From the NCBI GenBank assembly GCA_004558205.1, contig SFDM01000015.1, positions 1 through 59,588 on the forward strand: 59,588 bases of DNA. Reading direction: 5' to 3'. Under the pieces are notes generated by a model. That model made no database searches. It was given only the letters and a program-made list of their open reading frames with translations, and was not told the origin of the DNA. Below, piece after piece: positions 20,011 to 27,766 of this stretch. Positions within the stretch are counted from its first letter, which is position 1. Every line of letters starts with the position of its first letter. A program made the position numbers and the translations under genes. Origin of the DNA: Pyramidobacter piscolens (GTDB lineage: Bacteria > Synergistota > Synergistia > Synergistales > Dethiosulfovibrionaceae).

Positions 20011-20044
20011 GGCGCAAAATGTTCCACGTGGAACATTTTGCGCC
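20011..20044. other. parS-like ParB-binding site inside a 34-bp perfect palindrome
   Basis: The core TGTTCCACGTGGAACA (20020-20035) matches the known bacterial chromosomal parS consensus (TGTTNCACGTGNAACA). The symmetry extends without mismatch to GGCGC...GCGCC over 34 bases. A second identical core lies at 27431. Established knowledge: such sites cluster near the replication origin and load ParB for chromosome segregation. parA/parB are not in this window. Confidence 0.65.
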
Positions 20045-20056
20045 CAAACAGGTTTG

Positions 20057-20348
20057 ATACCAATTCTCCATTAGCGTGCTTAATATAAAATCGAAGAGCA
20101 CGTCAAAAGATTGAAACGCAGAGGATTAGAGAAGGGCGCGAAGAAACGCAGAGGAGAAGCGAGAAAGAAGAAAGGCTTTAGAACAGCAAAACATATAAAT
20201 TATCATCATAATAATTCACTTTTTAGTTAATAATTTAGATTTTGCTTTTCCTTTGCGTCCTTTGCGCCCTTTCTCTTCAGCCTTTGCGTTAAAATCCTTT
20301 GACTTTGATCTTCAGTCCGACATTAAGCACGCTGAATGCGAATTAGTC
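20057..20348. repeat. MITE-like intergenic repeat, copy C
   Basis: The ends read GCGTGCTTAAT (20074-20084) and ATTAAGCACGC (20322-20332), with outer borders ATACCAATTC and GAATTAGT in inverse. The interior holds the same opposed AAGGGCGC/CGCAAAGG-type stretches and AT-rich centre as copies A, B and D. Same orientation as copy B. It is non-coding. Confidence 0.75.
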
Positions 20349-20358
20349 TGAGGCACAG

Positions 20359-20446
20359 AAAAGCCTTTCCCCGGCCCAACCGGAGGCGTACGTTATGTAC
20401 GGGAGGATTGGGCCGGGGAAGGCTTCGAACAGCTGGGACGTTTAGC
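20359..20446 (-). terminator. Long stem-loop at the exbD 3' end, repeated at 23.8 kb
   Basis: The arms GCCTTTCCCCGGCCCAA (20363-20379) and TTGGGCCGGGGAAGGC (20408-20423) form a long stem, with an inner GTAC/GTAC pair in the loop. On the minus strand the stem is followed by TTTTC, so it can terminate exbD. The segment including AGCTGGGACGTTTAGCG, up to and over the exbD stop codon, is repeated nearly exactly at 23833-23920. Confidence 0.6.
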
Positions 20447-20837
20447 GGACACCGCTGTCGCTGCCCTTGAGCGCCAGGCTGACCGCCTGAACCCCAGCGG
20501 CCCGCATGCGGTCCAGAAAGGACGCCACGGCGCCGTAGCTCAGCGCGCGGTCGGCGGCCAGGATCAGCGTGCCCTTCTCCCGCTGCACCTGAAGCGCCCG
20601 TTCGATCAAATCGGGCTCTTCGATGGGGTCGTTGGCCCAGCGCAGCCCTTCGGGGGAAAGGGTGATCACCACGGACTTCGCGTCGGGGGCGGAACCGCGC
20701 CCGTCGGGAAGGTCCACGGGCAGCGAGCCCTGCACGAAGGACGCCGAGAGGACGAAGAACAGGATCAGTATGAAGAGCACGTCGATCAGCGACGTGAGGT
20801 CGATTTCAGCGCCGCCTCCGCGCCTAACTCTTCGCAC
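20442..20837 (-). CDS. exbD: ExbD/TolR-family biopolymer transport protein
   Basis: 131 aa with GTG start at 20837, overlapping the end of exbB by 14 bases. One membrane helix near the N-terminus (about residues 14-35, IDVLFILILFFVLSAS) carries the conserved aspartate of this family (SLIDVLF); the rest is a periplasmic domain (LPDGRGSAP, ADRALSYG). Works with ExbB as a proton-driven stator that energises TonB-type outer-membrane transport or Tol functions. No TonB gene is adjacent. The stop codon lies within the repeated stem-loop element. Confidence 0.88.
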   Translation of the reverse strand: MRRVRRGGGAEIDLTSLIDVLFILILFFVLSASFVQGSLPVDLPDGRGSAPDAKSVVITLSPEGLRWANDPIEEPDLIERALQVQREKGTLILAADRALSYGAVASFLDRMRAAGVQAVSLALKGSDSGVR

Positions 20838-21465
20838 GTCCGGGCCTCACATGGCGTCTCAGGAGCATGTCGGCGGCGCGGGACAGCTGCTCTTCCATGT
20901 CGTCCACGCGCGACTGGAGGTATCCGTGGAGAAACAGGGCGGGAATGGCGATGCACAGGCCGGCGACGGTGGTATAGAGGGCTTTGTAGATGCCCGAAGC
21001 CAGCGCCACCATGGGCGCTTCCGTCGCGCCGGGCAGACTTTCGAAGATCTCCACCATGCCCGTGACGGTGCCCAGCAGCCCCAGCAGCGGGGCCATGCGA
21101 ACCACCAGGGCGATCACGCTGAGCCCGCTGGACCAGCGGTAGACTTCGCGGCGGATTTCCTGCTCCAGCAGGGTATTCAAATCCCAGTTGACGATGTCCC
21201 AATGCTCAAGGCCCGACCGAAGCAGGCGGCGCAGCGACGTGTCGCGGCCGGCACAGCGTTCGGCGGCCGCGGCGGGATCGCCTCTGTCCAGAGCTTCGCC
21301 GACGGCCCGCTCGATCTCCATGGGCCTCTCGCCAGCCCGCCGGTAAAAGAACAGCCGCTCGAAAAAAACGGCCAGAGCGATGACCGACAGCCCCAGCAGG
21401 ACGTACATGATGGGGCCGCCTGCGACGATATAGGATTGAAAGACTTCCACACAGTTTTGAAACAT
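20824..21465 (-). CDS. exbB: ExbB/TolQ/MotA-family proton channel
   Basis: 213 aa from ATG 21465; GGAGG eight bases upstream favours it over ATG 21486. Three hydrophobic segments are visible: about 15-37 (GPIMYVLLGLSVIALAVFF), about 120-142 (LSVIALVVRMAPLLGLLGT) and about 155-180 (ALASGIYKALYTTVAGLCIA). The LLGLLGTVTGM and ALYTTVAGL motifs are typical of ExbB. It forms the inner-membrane channel with ExbD. Transcribed divergently from the RNA candidate at 21542. Confidence 0.88.
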   Translation of the reverse strand: MFQNCVEVFQSYIVAGGPIMYVLLGLSVIALAVFFERLFFYRRAGERPMEIERAVGEALDRGDPAAAAERCAGRDTSLRRLLRSGLEHWDIVNWDLNTLLEQEIRREVYRWSSGLSVIALVVRMAPLLGLLGTVTGMVEIFESLPGATEAPMVALASGIYKALYTTVAGLCIAIPALFLHGYLQSRVDDMEEQLSRAADMLLRRHVRPGRAKS

Positions 21466-21526
21466 CAAAAGGCCTCCAGTGCTCATCTTTGTGCATAAAC
21501 CATTGCTCTTTACGGGGAATTATCTG

Positions 21527-21535
21527 TGGTATAAT
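21527..21535 (+). promoter_or_regulatory. Extended -10 promoter
   Basis: TGGTATAAT is a perfect extended -10 (TG at 21527-21528, TATAAT at 21530-21535). CTTTAC about 16 bases upstream could be a weak -35. It points away from exbB into an interval with no plus-strand ORF. Confidence 0.5.
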
Positions 21536-21541
21536 GGACGC

Positions 21542-21762
21542 AAGGGGACGGCCGCCCAAAGGGAAAGCAGCCCATCCTTTTACAGCCTGCCGACTTGAGT
21601 GTGTTGGACTCAGTCAGCGCCGTCCTTTACGGATGGTTACAGGCTGAGTAACGCGAAAACGAGAACGTAGGTCCGGGATGAATGGAGCAGCGTCCATAAC
21701 ACCCACGGAGCCAGAGCTGCCGCGAGAGCGAGGAACGTCGCTTTTGCGCGGCTCTTTTTTTT
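21542..21762 (+). ncRNA. Candidate structured non-coding RNA
   Basis: About 220 bases from a consensus extended -10 to a terminator hairpin (21713-21755) followed by eight Ts. Several complementary pairs can be seen: GGACGGC (21546) with GCCGTCC (about 21630), CCATCC (about 21571) with GGATGG (about 21641), CAGCCTG with CAGGCTG, and a GACT-TGAGT/ACTCAGTC hairpin. Some of these cross, implying a pseudoknot or alternative folds. It does not match the signatures I know for tmRNA, SRP RNA, RNase P or common riboswitches. A minus-strand 52-codon ORF with a good ribosome site (21614-21772) overlaps it and is the main alternative. Confidence 0.4.
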
Positions 21763-21980
21763 GTGTCGCCATCGGTTCGCCTCCCTTCGTGAAGCCAGGC
21801 CGGGAGGTTCCCACTAAGTTTGGCGGCAGTCCCCGGCGCACAAACCGCCCAGGGCCCTTCTAAACGGCCTTTCGGCCGCCTGCGGCCATTCTATCATATT
21901 ATGGTTCTTCCGTGCGTTTTGGAGTGAGTCCCACTGGAGCTGAGGAATTTTCCGCCGGCGAATTTTTTATAAATAGGCCC

Positions 21981-22009
21981 TTGACTGCGCCGCGGGAAAG
22001 TGCTATAGT
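21981..22009 (+). promoter_or_regulatory. Strong sigma-70 promoter of the attenuator/symporter unit
   Basis: TTGACT (21981-21986) and TATAGT (22004-22009) are separated by exactly 17 bases. Transcription would start near 22016 and first cross the leader-peptide gene at 22055. Confidence 0.75.
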
Positions 22010-22054
22010 CCCAAACTATAAAATTCCAACCCCAGTGAAAGGGAGGTGTCCTCC

Positions 22055-22147
22055 ATGTCCAACGTGATAACACATAACGTCAACCGTTCCTATTACTACT
22101 ATCGGCGAGCCTGCGGGGAAACCTCTGGGGCAGTTCGGCGCCGGTAG
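22055..22147 (+). CDS. Leader peptide with four consecutive tyrosine codons
   Basis: 30 codons: ATG 22055 with GGGAGG eight bases upstream, stop TAG at 22145-22147. Codons 13-16 are TAT TAC TAC TAT (22091-22102), giving NRSYYYYRR. It is followed after 29 bases by a strong terminator, then by the symporter gene. This is the layout of amino-acid-dependent transcription attenuation: a ribosome waiting at Tyr codons when charged tRNA-Tyr is scarce would alter RNA folding. The control codons suggest that tyrosine level regulates the downstream transporter. Confidence 0.75.
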   Translation: MSNVITHNVNRSYYYYRRACGETSGAVRRR

Positions 22148-22228
22148 TTCATGGCGCGTGGGCTGAACGTCAATTCAGAGGGGCTGCGCAGGCTTGGCAA
22201 CACAAGCCTGCGCAGCCCCTCTTTTTTT
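22109..22228 (+). terminator. Attenuator: terminator with competing antiterminator pairing
   Basis: The terminator is a 19-bp perfect stem (22177-22195 with 22204-22222) with loop GGCAACAC and a T7 run. An upstream segment inside the leader ORF can pair with its 5' arm instead: GCCTGCG (22109-22115) with CGCAGGC (22187-22193), and CCTCT (22122-22126) with AGAGG (22177-22181). The segment starts seven bases after the last Tyr codon, so a ribosome stalled there would leave most of it free to form the antiterminator. Confidence 0.75.
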
Positions 22229-22365
22229 GTATCCGCCGGAAGGAGGCGCATGGCGGCTTCGCGATTCAACGCAGAACGGCGTCATATTCATTGTATCTAT
22301 ACAGAACGGCACAAGAGCGGCCGATTGATCCGCTTATTTTACACAAATTCCGAGAGGAGAAATGG

Positions 22366-23790
22366 ATGATGAATTTTTTCAATAACGTGCCTTTGCTGAT
22401 CCTTGTGATTTATGTGGTCGCGCTGGGGCTTCTTTCCTGGATGGCTTCGCGCCGGATTAAAAAGGAAGGCGGCGGCATGCTGTCCTACCTGCTGGCGGGG
22501 CGCAACCTTCCCACGCCGTTGGTGGCGGCCATGCTGACGGGACTCGCCGTGGGCGGCGCGTCGACGGTGGGCGTGGCCGAACAGGCCTACCGGGTCGGGA
22601 TCTCGGCGGGATGGTACAACGGCGCCTGGGGCGCCGGCGGCATCCTGGTGGGGATCTTCCTGGCGGGGCATTTCCGCCGCATGAGCGTGCGCACGGTGCC
22701 CGAGATCATGGGGCGCCTCTACGGCGAAAGGGTGCGCGTGCTGGGGGCCTGCATCCAGCTTCTGATCATGATGACCATCACGTCGCTTCAATACGTGGCG
22801 GGCGGCGCCATCCTGAAGGCCCTTCTGCCCGACGTGTTCTCCTTCACGGGCGGCATGGTCGCCTCGGCGGCGATCTTCATCTTCATCACCGTGGTGGGCG
22901 GATACTGGGCCAGCGGGCTGACGAACCTGCTGAACGTGATTGTGATCTACGGCGGCATCATCCTGTCGCTCTTCGCCAGCGTCAAGTCCTCGGGAGGCAT
23001 GGCTCAGGTCCTCCAGACGCTGCCGAAGGACGGTACGTGGTTCGACCCCATCGCGGGCATCGGCTGGGGCATGATGGCGGGATGGATGTTCGTGATGATC
23101 ACCCAGACCTGCAGCGCCCAAGGCGCGGTGCAGATCGCCCTCGCCGCCAGCGACGAGAAGACGGCGCGCCGGGGATTTATCTGGGGCGGCATACTGACGT
23201 TCCCAGTGGGCTTCCTCTGCGCCATCTTCGGCATCATCGCGGCGGCGCGCTTTCCGGGGCTGGAAAATCCGGCCCTGGCGCTCCCGTCGATCGTCACCAC
23301 GATCAGCCCCCTGATCGGCGGCATCTTCCTGGCGGCGCTTTGGGCGGCCGACGTGTCCACGGCCATCGCCCTGCTCATGGGCAGCTCCATGCTTTTCGTG
23401 GAGGACGTGTGGAAACGCCTGGCCCCGAAAAGCGCCGAGTCCATCGGCGAACTGCGCATGTCGCGCATCGGCGTGCTCTTCACCAGCGCCTGCTCCTTCG
23501 TCCTGGCGCTGACGGCGGTGGGCATCCTGAAGACCATGACGTCGGGCCTGGCGCTCACCACGTCCTTCACGCTGCTGCTCCTGGCGAACATCTACTTTCC
23601 TTCGGTCTGCAAGAGGGCCAGCGGCGTATGGGTGCTGAGCGCTTCCCTCGCCGCATGGATCCTCTGGACCTACGTCCCGTCGACGCGCATCGGGCCGCAC
23701 CTGATCTACGTGGAGTGGATCCTCTGCATCGCCGTCTTCGCGGTCACCACGATCCTCGGCAAGGAGCCTGCGGGAAAACTGGAAGAGTAA
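22366..23790 (+). CDS. Sodium:solute symporter (SSS family)
   Basis: 474 aa from ATG 22366, preceded by GAGAGGAGA; the open frame before it is the leader region. About 13 membrane segments, beginning VPLLILVIYVVALGLLSW. The motifs LAGRNLPTPLVAAMLTGLAVGGAST and GGYWASGLTNLLNVIVIYGG are typical of the SSS/SLC5 family (Na+-coupled uptake of amino acids, sugars or organic acids). The substrate cannot be read from sequence. The four-Tyr leader upstream makes tyrosine or another aromatic compound a reasonable guess. Ends before a large inverted-repeat element at 23800. Confidence 0.85.
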   Translation: MMNFFNNVPLLILVIYVVALGLLSWMASRRIKKEGGGMLSYLLAGRNLPTPLVAAMLTGLAVGGASTVGVAEQAYRVGISAGWYNGAWGAGGILVGIFLAGHFRRMSVRTVPEIMGRLYGERVRVLGACIQLLIMMTITSLQYVAGGAILKALLPDVFSFTGGMVASAAIFIFITVVGGYWASGLTNLLNVIVIYGGIILSLFASVKSSGGMAQVLQTLPKDGTWFDPIAGIGWGMMAGWMFVMITQTCSAQGAVQIALAASDEKTARRGFIWGGILTFPVGFLCAIFGIIAAARFPGLENPALALPSIVTTISPLIGGIFLAALWAADVSTAIALLMGSSMLFVEDVWKRLAPKSAESIGELRMSRIGVLFTSACSFVLALTAVGILKTMTSGLALTTSFTLLLLANIYFPSVCKRASGVWVLSASLAAWILWTYVPSTRIGPHLIYVEWILCIAVFAVTTILGKEPAGKLEE

Positions 23791-23799
23791 ACTGGCGTA

Positions 23800-23931
23800 C
23801 CGGCGTCACTCGCTCAACATGCAACTCTGCTCGAACCCTTCCCCGGCCCAACCGGAGGCGTACTTAACGTACGGTGAGGATTGGGCCGGGGAAGGGTTCT
23901 AGCAGCTGGGACGTTTAGCGAGTGACGCCGG
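23800..23931. repeat. Large compound stem-loop element
   Basis: The outer arms CCGGCGTCACTCGCT (23800-23814) and AGCGAGTGACGCCGG (23917-23931) and the inner arms GAACCCTTCCCCGGCCCAA (23833-23851) and their complement (23881-23899) give a 132-base cruciform-like structure. The inner part plus AGCAGCTGGGACGTTTAGCG is shared with the element at 20359-20446. No T-run follows, so it may be a mobile stem-loop repeat as much as a transcript end. Confidence 0.65.
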
Positions 23932-24050
23932 TAAACCGCAATTTATTTGATTCACGGCTTTTTTTCTTTGTTGGAATAAAGTATCATAGTTGGAAATTTT
24001 TTTGCCCCTGTGCTTCGGCGGAGGGGCGGTTTTTCTAAGGAGGAATCATT

Positions 24051-24863
24051 TTGCGCATTGCCGTTTTGATCAAACAGGTGCCCGCCGTGGACACCGTGAA
24101 AATTGACGAAAAGACGGGGACCATGGTCCGCGACGGAGTGGAGGCGGAACTGAACCCGCTGGACCTGCACGCCGTGGAGGCCGCGATCCGCGTCGTCGAG
24201 AGCCGTCCCGAGGGCGAAACCAGCGCCGTCGTGGTCTCCATGGGCCCGCCGCTGGCCAAAAAGGCCATCGCCCAGGCTATCGCCATGGGCTGCACGTCGG
24301 GCGCCCTGATATCGGACCGCAAGTTCGGAGGTTCGGATACCCTGGCTACGTCGCGCGCTCTCGCGGGCGCCCTCAGGAAACTGGGGCCCTTCGACCTGGT
24401 CTTCGTGGGCGAACGGGCCACCGACGGCGAAACGGGCCAGGTAGGCCCGGCCGTGGCCGAGCTTCTGGGCATCCCCGCGCTGACCTACGTCAGCTCCATT
24501 GAAGAACTGACCGACGGGAAGATCCGCGTGACCCGCGCCGTGGAGGACGGGACCGAAGAGGTGGAATCGCCGCTGCCGGCCATGGTTATGCCTTTGAAGG
24601 CCATGAACAGCCCGCGGCTCTGCACGCTGCGGGGCAAGCTGAGAGCCAAGACCGTGGAGATCCCCTCCTATGGCGCCGCGGACCTGGACGTGCCCGAAGA
24701 ACAGCTGGGCCTCAAGGGTTCGCCCACGCAGGTCATCAAGATCAACTACCCCAAGATGACCCGCCAGGGCGCGCGTATCGCCGCTGTCGGCCGCGCCGAA
24801 GAGGCCGCCGCCGAAATCCTGAAGTTCTGCGAAGACAAAAACTGCATTGGAGGTGAGCGCTGA
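24051..24863 (+). CDS. etfB: Electron transfer flavoprotein beta subunit
   Basis: 270 aa, TTG start at 24051 with AAGGAGG upstream. The N-terminus RIAVLIKQVPAVDTVKID and the motif VFVGERATDGETGQVGPAVAELLG are signatures of EtfB. It pairs with EtfA to hold FAD (and AMP or a second FAD) and passes electrons from a dehydrogenase. The stop overlaps the etfA start (TGATG). With the FAD-linked dehydrogenase gene directly after, the order etfB-etfA-ldh resembles the lctBCD operon of electron-bifurcating lactate dehydrogenase in acetogens. Confidence 0.93.
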   Translation: MRIAVLIKQVPAVDTVKIDEKTGTMVRDGVEAELNPLDLHAVEAAIRVVESRPEGETSAVVVSMGPPLAKKAIAQAIAMGCTSGALISDRKFGGSDTLATSRALAGALRKLGPFDLVFVGERATDGETGQVGPAVAELLGIPALTYVSSIEELTDGKIRVTRAVEDGTEEVESPLPAMVMPLKAMNSPRLCTLRGKLRAKTVEIPSYGAADLDVPEEQLGLKGSPTQVIKINYPKMTRQGARIAAVGRAEEAAAEILKFCEDKNCIGGER

Positions 24864-25867
24864 TGACCGCCATTAAAGAAGTATGGACCTTAGCCGAGGT
24901 TCGCCGCGGCAAAATCCACCCCGTATCCATGGAGCTTTTGGCCTGGGGCCGCGAGCTGGCCGACGCGCTGGGCGCGCCGCTGGCGAGCGTGCTGATGGGC
25001 GACGGGATCAAGGAAGCCGCCGCATCGCTGATCCCCTACGGCGCCGACAAGGTTTACACGGTCGACCGTCCAGAGCTGGCCCAGTTCCACGGCGACGCCG
25101 AGACCTCCGTCCTGGCGGAACTCATCGAAAAGTACGATCCCCAGATCCTGATCGCCTCGGCCACCACTCAGGGCCGCACGATCATGCCGCTGCTCTACGC
25201 CAAACTGGGCTGCGGCCTGACGGCGGACTGCACGGAGCTCTCCATTGACCCCGAGACGAAACGCCTGCTTCAGACGCGCCCCGCCATCGGCGGCAACATC
25301 ATGGCCAACATCAAGACCCGCGGCCGCGATCCCCAGATGTGCACGGTGCGCCCCAAGTCAAAGCGTCCCCTTCCCGCCGACGCGTCGCGCCATGGCGAGA
25401 TCGTGGACTGCTCGGCCAGCGAAAAGGCTCTGCAGTCGCTGATCCGGTTCATCGGCTTCGCCCAGGCGAAGACTGAAGGTCTGCCCATCCAGGAGGCCGA
25501 GATTATCGTGGCCGGCGGCAAGGGCATGAAGTCGGCGAAAAACTTCGCGCTGCTGACGGAACTGGCGTCGCTGCTGGGCGGCTCTGTGGGCGCGTCCCGA
25601 ATGGCTGTGGACCTGGGCTGGGCGCCCTACTCCGCGCAGGTCGGCCTGAGCGGCAAATCCGTCACGCCGCGGCTTTACCTGGCCTTCGGCATCTCCGGCG
25701 CGGTTCAGCACATCGCCGGCATGTCGGGCGCCGAGACAGTGGTCGCCGTGAACCAGGATCCCGAAGCGCCGATCTTCCGCGTGGCCGACCTGAGCGTCCA
25801 GGGCGACGCCATGGACGTGCTGCGCGCGCTGATCGCCGCGCTGAAACAGCGAAAGGGGCTGAAATAA
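24863..25867 (+). CDS. etfA: Electron transfer flavoprotein alpha subunit
   Basis: 334 aa. The N-terminal domain (1-190) holds TTQGRTIMPLLYAKLGCGLTADC. The C-terminal FAD domain (about 200-334) has AGGKGMKSAKNF, GASRMAVDLGW, VGLSGKSV.P and LAFGISGAVQHIAGM, all classic EtfA features. It lacks the extra N-terminal ferredoxin-like domain of some bifurcating EtfA proteins. Translationally coupled to etfB and one base from the next start. Confidence 0.93.
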   Translation: MTAIKEVWTLAEVRRGKIHPVSMELLAWGRELADALGAPLASVLMGDGIKEAAASLIPYGADKVYTVDRPELAQFHGDAETSVLAELIEKYDPQILIASATTQGRTIMPLLYAKLGCGLTADCTELSIDPETKRLLQTRPAIGGNIMANIKTRGRDPQMCTVRPKSKRPLPADASRHGEIVDCSASEKALQSLIRFIGFAQAKTEGLPIQEAEIIVAGGKGMKSAKNFALLTELASLLGGSVGASRMAVDLGWAPYSAQVGLSGKSVTPRLYLAFGISGAVQHIAGMSGAETVVAVNQDPEAPIFRVADLSVQGDAMDVLRALIAALKQRKGLK

Positions 25868-25868
25868 C

Positions 25869-27299
25869 ATGACCTCCTTCGGAACCCTTACCCCCGCCAT
25901 CCTCGAAGAGCTGAAGGCGGCAGCCGGCGCGAACAACGTGGTCGCCGGCGATAAAGACGTGCTCGAAAACTACGCCAGCGACAGCGCGGGCGTCTGCTGG
26001 GGCCACATGCCCGACGCCGTGATCCGTCCCGAAACGGCCGGCCAGGTGTCAAAGGTCATGAAGATCGCCTCCAAGTACCGCATCCCCGTCACGCCGAGAG
26101 GCGCGGGAAGCGGCCTGGCCGGCGCGGCGGTCCCCGTCTGCGGCGGCATCGTGATGAGCATGGAGAAGATGAACCACATCCTGGAGATCGACGCCCTGAA
26201 CCGCGTGGCCGTCGTGGAGCCCGGCGTGGTCACCAACGACCTCTGCAAGGCCGTGGCCGAAAAGGGATTTCTCTACGCCGGCTACCCCATGAGCACCGAG
26301 ACCAGCTTCATCGGCGGCAACTTCTCCACCAACGCCGGCGGCGGCAAGGTGATCCGCTACGGCAACACGCGGCGTCACATTCTGGGCGCCGAGGTGGTGC
26401 TGGCGTCGGGCGAGATCCTCAATCTGGGCGGACGCTACCGCAAGGACTGCTGGGGCTACAGCCTGCTGCCGCTGCTGGTGGGCAGCGAGGGCACCCTGGC
26501 CATCGTCACCAAGATCATCGTGAACCTGGAGCCCAAGCCCGGCAAGATCGTGAACCTGCTGGCCTGCTTCCCCACGCTGGAAAGCACCGTGGAGACCGTG
26601 GCCGCCGTAGTCAGCTCAGGCAAGAAGATCATCTCCTGCGAGTTCTTTGACCGCTTCACCGCCAAAGCCACCACGGACTACCTGGGCACGTCGCTTCCCG
26701 AACAGGCGCGCTCTGAGGGCTACCTGCTGATCCAGGTGGAGGGCGAAAACGACGAGCAGCTGGAAGACGCCTACGAGACCGTGGGCACCATCTGCGAGAA
26801 ATCGGGAGCCTTCGAGGTCTTCGTAGCCGAGAGCCGCACCGATTCCAACGCCATGTGGGCCGTGCGCCAGAACTGCCTCGAGGGCATGAGGAACTTCGAC
26901 CCCAACGTCTGCGCCTCCGGCGACATCGTGGTGCCGCTGTCGCAGATGCCCGAGATGATCCGCCGCGCCCAGAGGCTTTCGGCGGAATGGAAGGTGCCCA
27001 TGGGCATGATCGCCCACATCGCCGACGGCAACATCCACCCTCTGCCCATGAAACCCAGGGACATGGACGTCGCCAAATGGCCCGCATTCGCCGAAGAGTT
27101 CATCGAGGCCCTGATCGCCGAAGCCGTCATGCTGGGCGGCGTGGGCAGCGGCGAACACGGCGTGGGCTTTATCAAACAGCCCGGCCTGCTGGCCACCAAG
27201 ACGGCCGCGGAGATAGAAATCCACCGTGGCATCAAGGCAGCCTTCGACCCCCAGGGCATTCTGAACCCCGGCAAGCTCGTGTTCCCGCTCAACGACTGA
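25869..27299 (+). CDS. FAD-linked D-lactate/glycolate-type dehydrogenase, copy 1
   Basis: 476 aa. The FAD_binding_4 domain is marked by TPRGAGSGLAGAAVP and the TNAGGGKVIRYG loop, and the C-terminal FAD-oxidase domain by HIADGNIHP and GSGEHGVG. This is the GlcD/DLD family, oxidising 2-hydroxyacids such as D-lactate. Starts one base after etfA, so it most likely feeds electrons to EtfBA; bifurcation is an inference from operon order. It has a full-length tandem paralogue at 27767. The second histidine of the IHH motif in the paralogue is proline here. Confidence 0.88.
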   Translation: MTSFGTLTPAILEELKAAAGANNVVAGDKDVLENYASDSAGVCWGHMPDAVIRPETAGQVSKVMKIASKYRIPVTPRGAGSGLAGAAVPVCGGIVMSMEKMNHILEIDALNRVAVVEPGVVTNDLCKAVAEKGFLYAGYPMSTETSFIGGNFSTNAGGGKVIRYGNTRRHILGAEVVLASGEILNLGGRYRKDCWGYSLLPLLVGSEGTLAIVTKIIVNLEPKPGKIVNLLACFPTLESTVETVAAVVSSGKKIISCEFFDRFTAKATTDYLGTSLPEQARSEGYLLIQVEGENDEQLEDAYETVGTICEKSGAFEVFVAESRTDSNAMWAVRQNCLEGMRNFDPNVCASGDIVVPLSQMPEMIRRAQRLSAEWKVPMGMIAHIADGNIHPLPMKPRDMDVAKWPAFAEEFIEALIAEAVMLGGVGSGEHGVGFIKQPGLLATKTAAEIEIHRGIKAAFDPQGILNPGKLVFPLND

Positions 27300-27430
27300 T
27301 TTCGGGTTTGCCGGCGTCATAAAGATCAAAACCAAAATCAAAATACTAGAACGCGAAGGAATAAAAAAGGGGGCGCACAGGTTCGCAAAGGAAAGGCGGA
27401 TTTTAAATCTACGCCGCCGAGCACAAAAAA

Positions 27431-27446
27431 TGTTCCACGTGGAACA
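27431..27446. other. parS-like ParB-binding site, second copy
   Basis: TGTTCCACGTGGAACA, a perfect 16-bp palindrome, extends to 20 bp with AA/TT. It lies in the gap between the two dehydrogenase genes, 7.4 kb from the first site. Non-coding location and exact identity of the two cores argue against chance. Confidence 0.65.
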
Positions 27447-27458
27447 TTCGGCGGTAAG

Positions 27459-27735
27459 TTCGGGTTTATTGGCGTCACGAAGATCAAAGTCAAAAGATTT
27501 TCAACGCAAAGGAAGGCAAAAGCAAAGGATTGGGGCTGATTCGAGCCATCCTTCGCAGCGGCCATGCAATAATATGCAACAAATTAACCGTGGCATTGTA
27601 TGAATCAAAATGACAGCAGTGCAACCATGTCATTCTTTTTTACAGTTTCTCGTTTTTCCTTTGCGAACCTTTGCGCAACCTTTCCTTTATTCCTTTGCGT
27701 TTCAATCTTTTGATTTGGGCTTTGCCTTTCAGTAA
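27459..27735. repeat. Diverged MITE-like repeat, copy E
   Basis: The left part GAAGATCAAAGTCAAAAGATT (from 27478) and the right part CCTTTGCGAACCTTTGCGC with TTTCAATCTTTTGAT (27658-27716) match the inner arms of the repeat family, but the CGTGCTTAAT ends are lost. A smaller fragment with GGTTCGCAAAGG lies at 27350-27395. The 467-base gap 27300-27766 contains only these and the parS-like site. Confidence 0.5.
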
Positions 27736-27766
27736 CGCTAAACGACAATTTAAGGAGGCAGATAAC

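Noticed and set aside
21614..21772. 52-codon minus-strand ORF (MATQKKEPRKS...) with a good ribosome site
   Set aside because: Third-position GC is far lower than in neighbouring genes and it overlaps a promoter-to-terminator interval on the other strand; kept only as the alternative to the RNA candidate.
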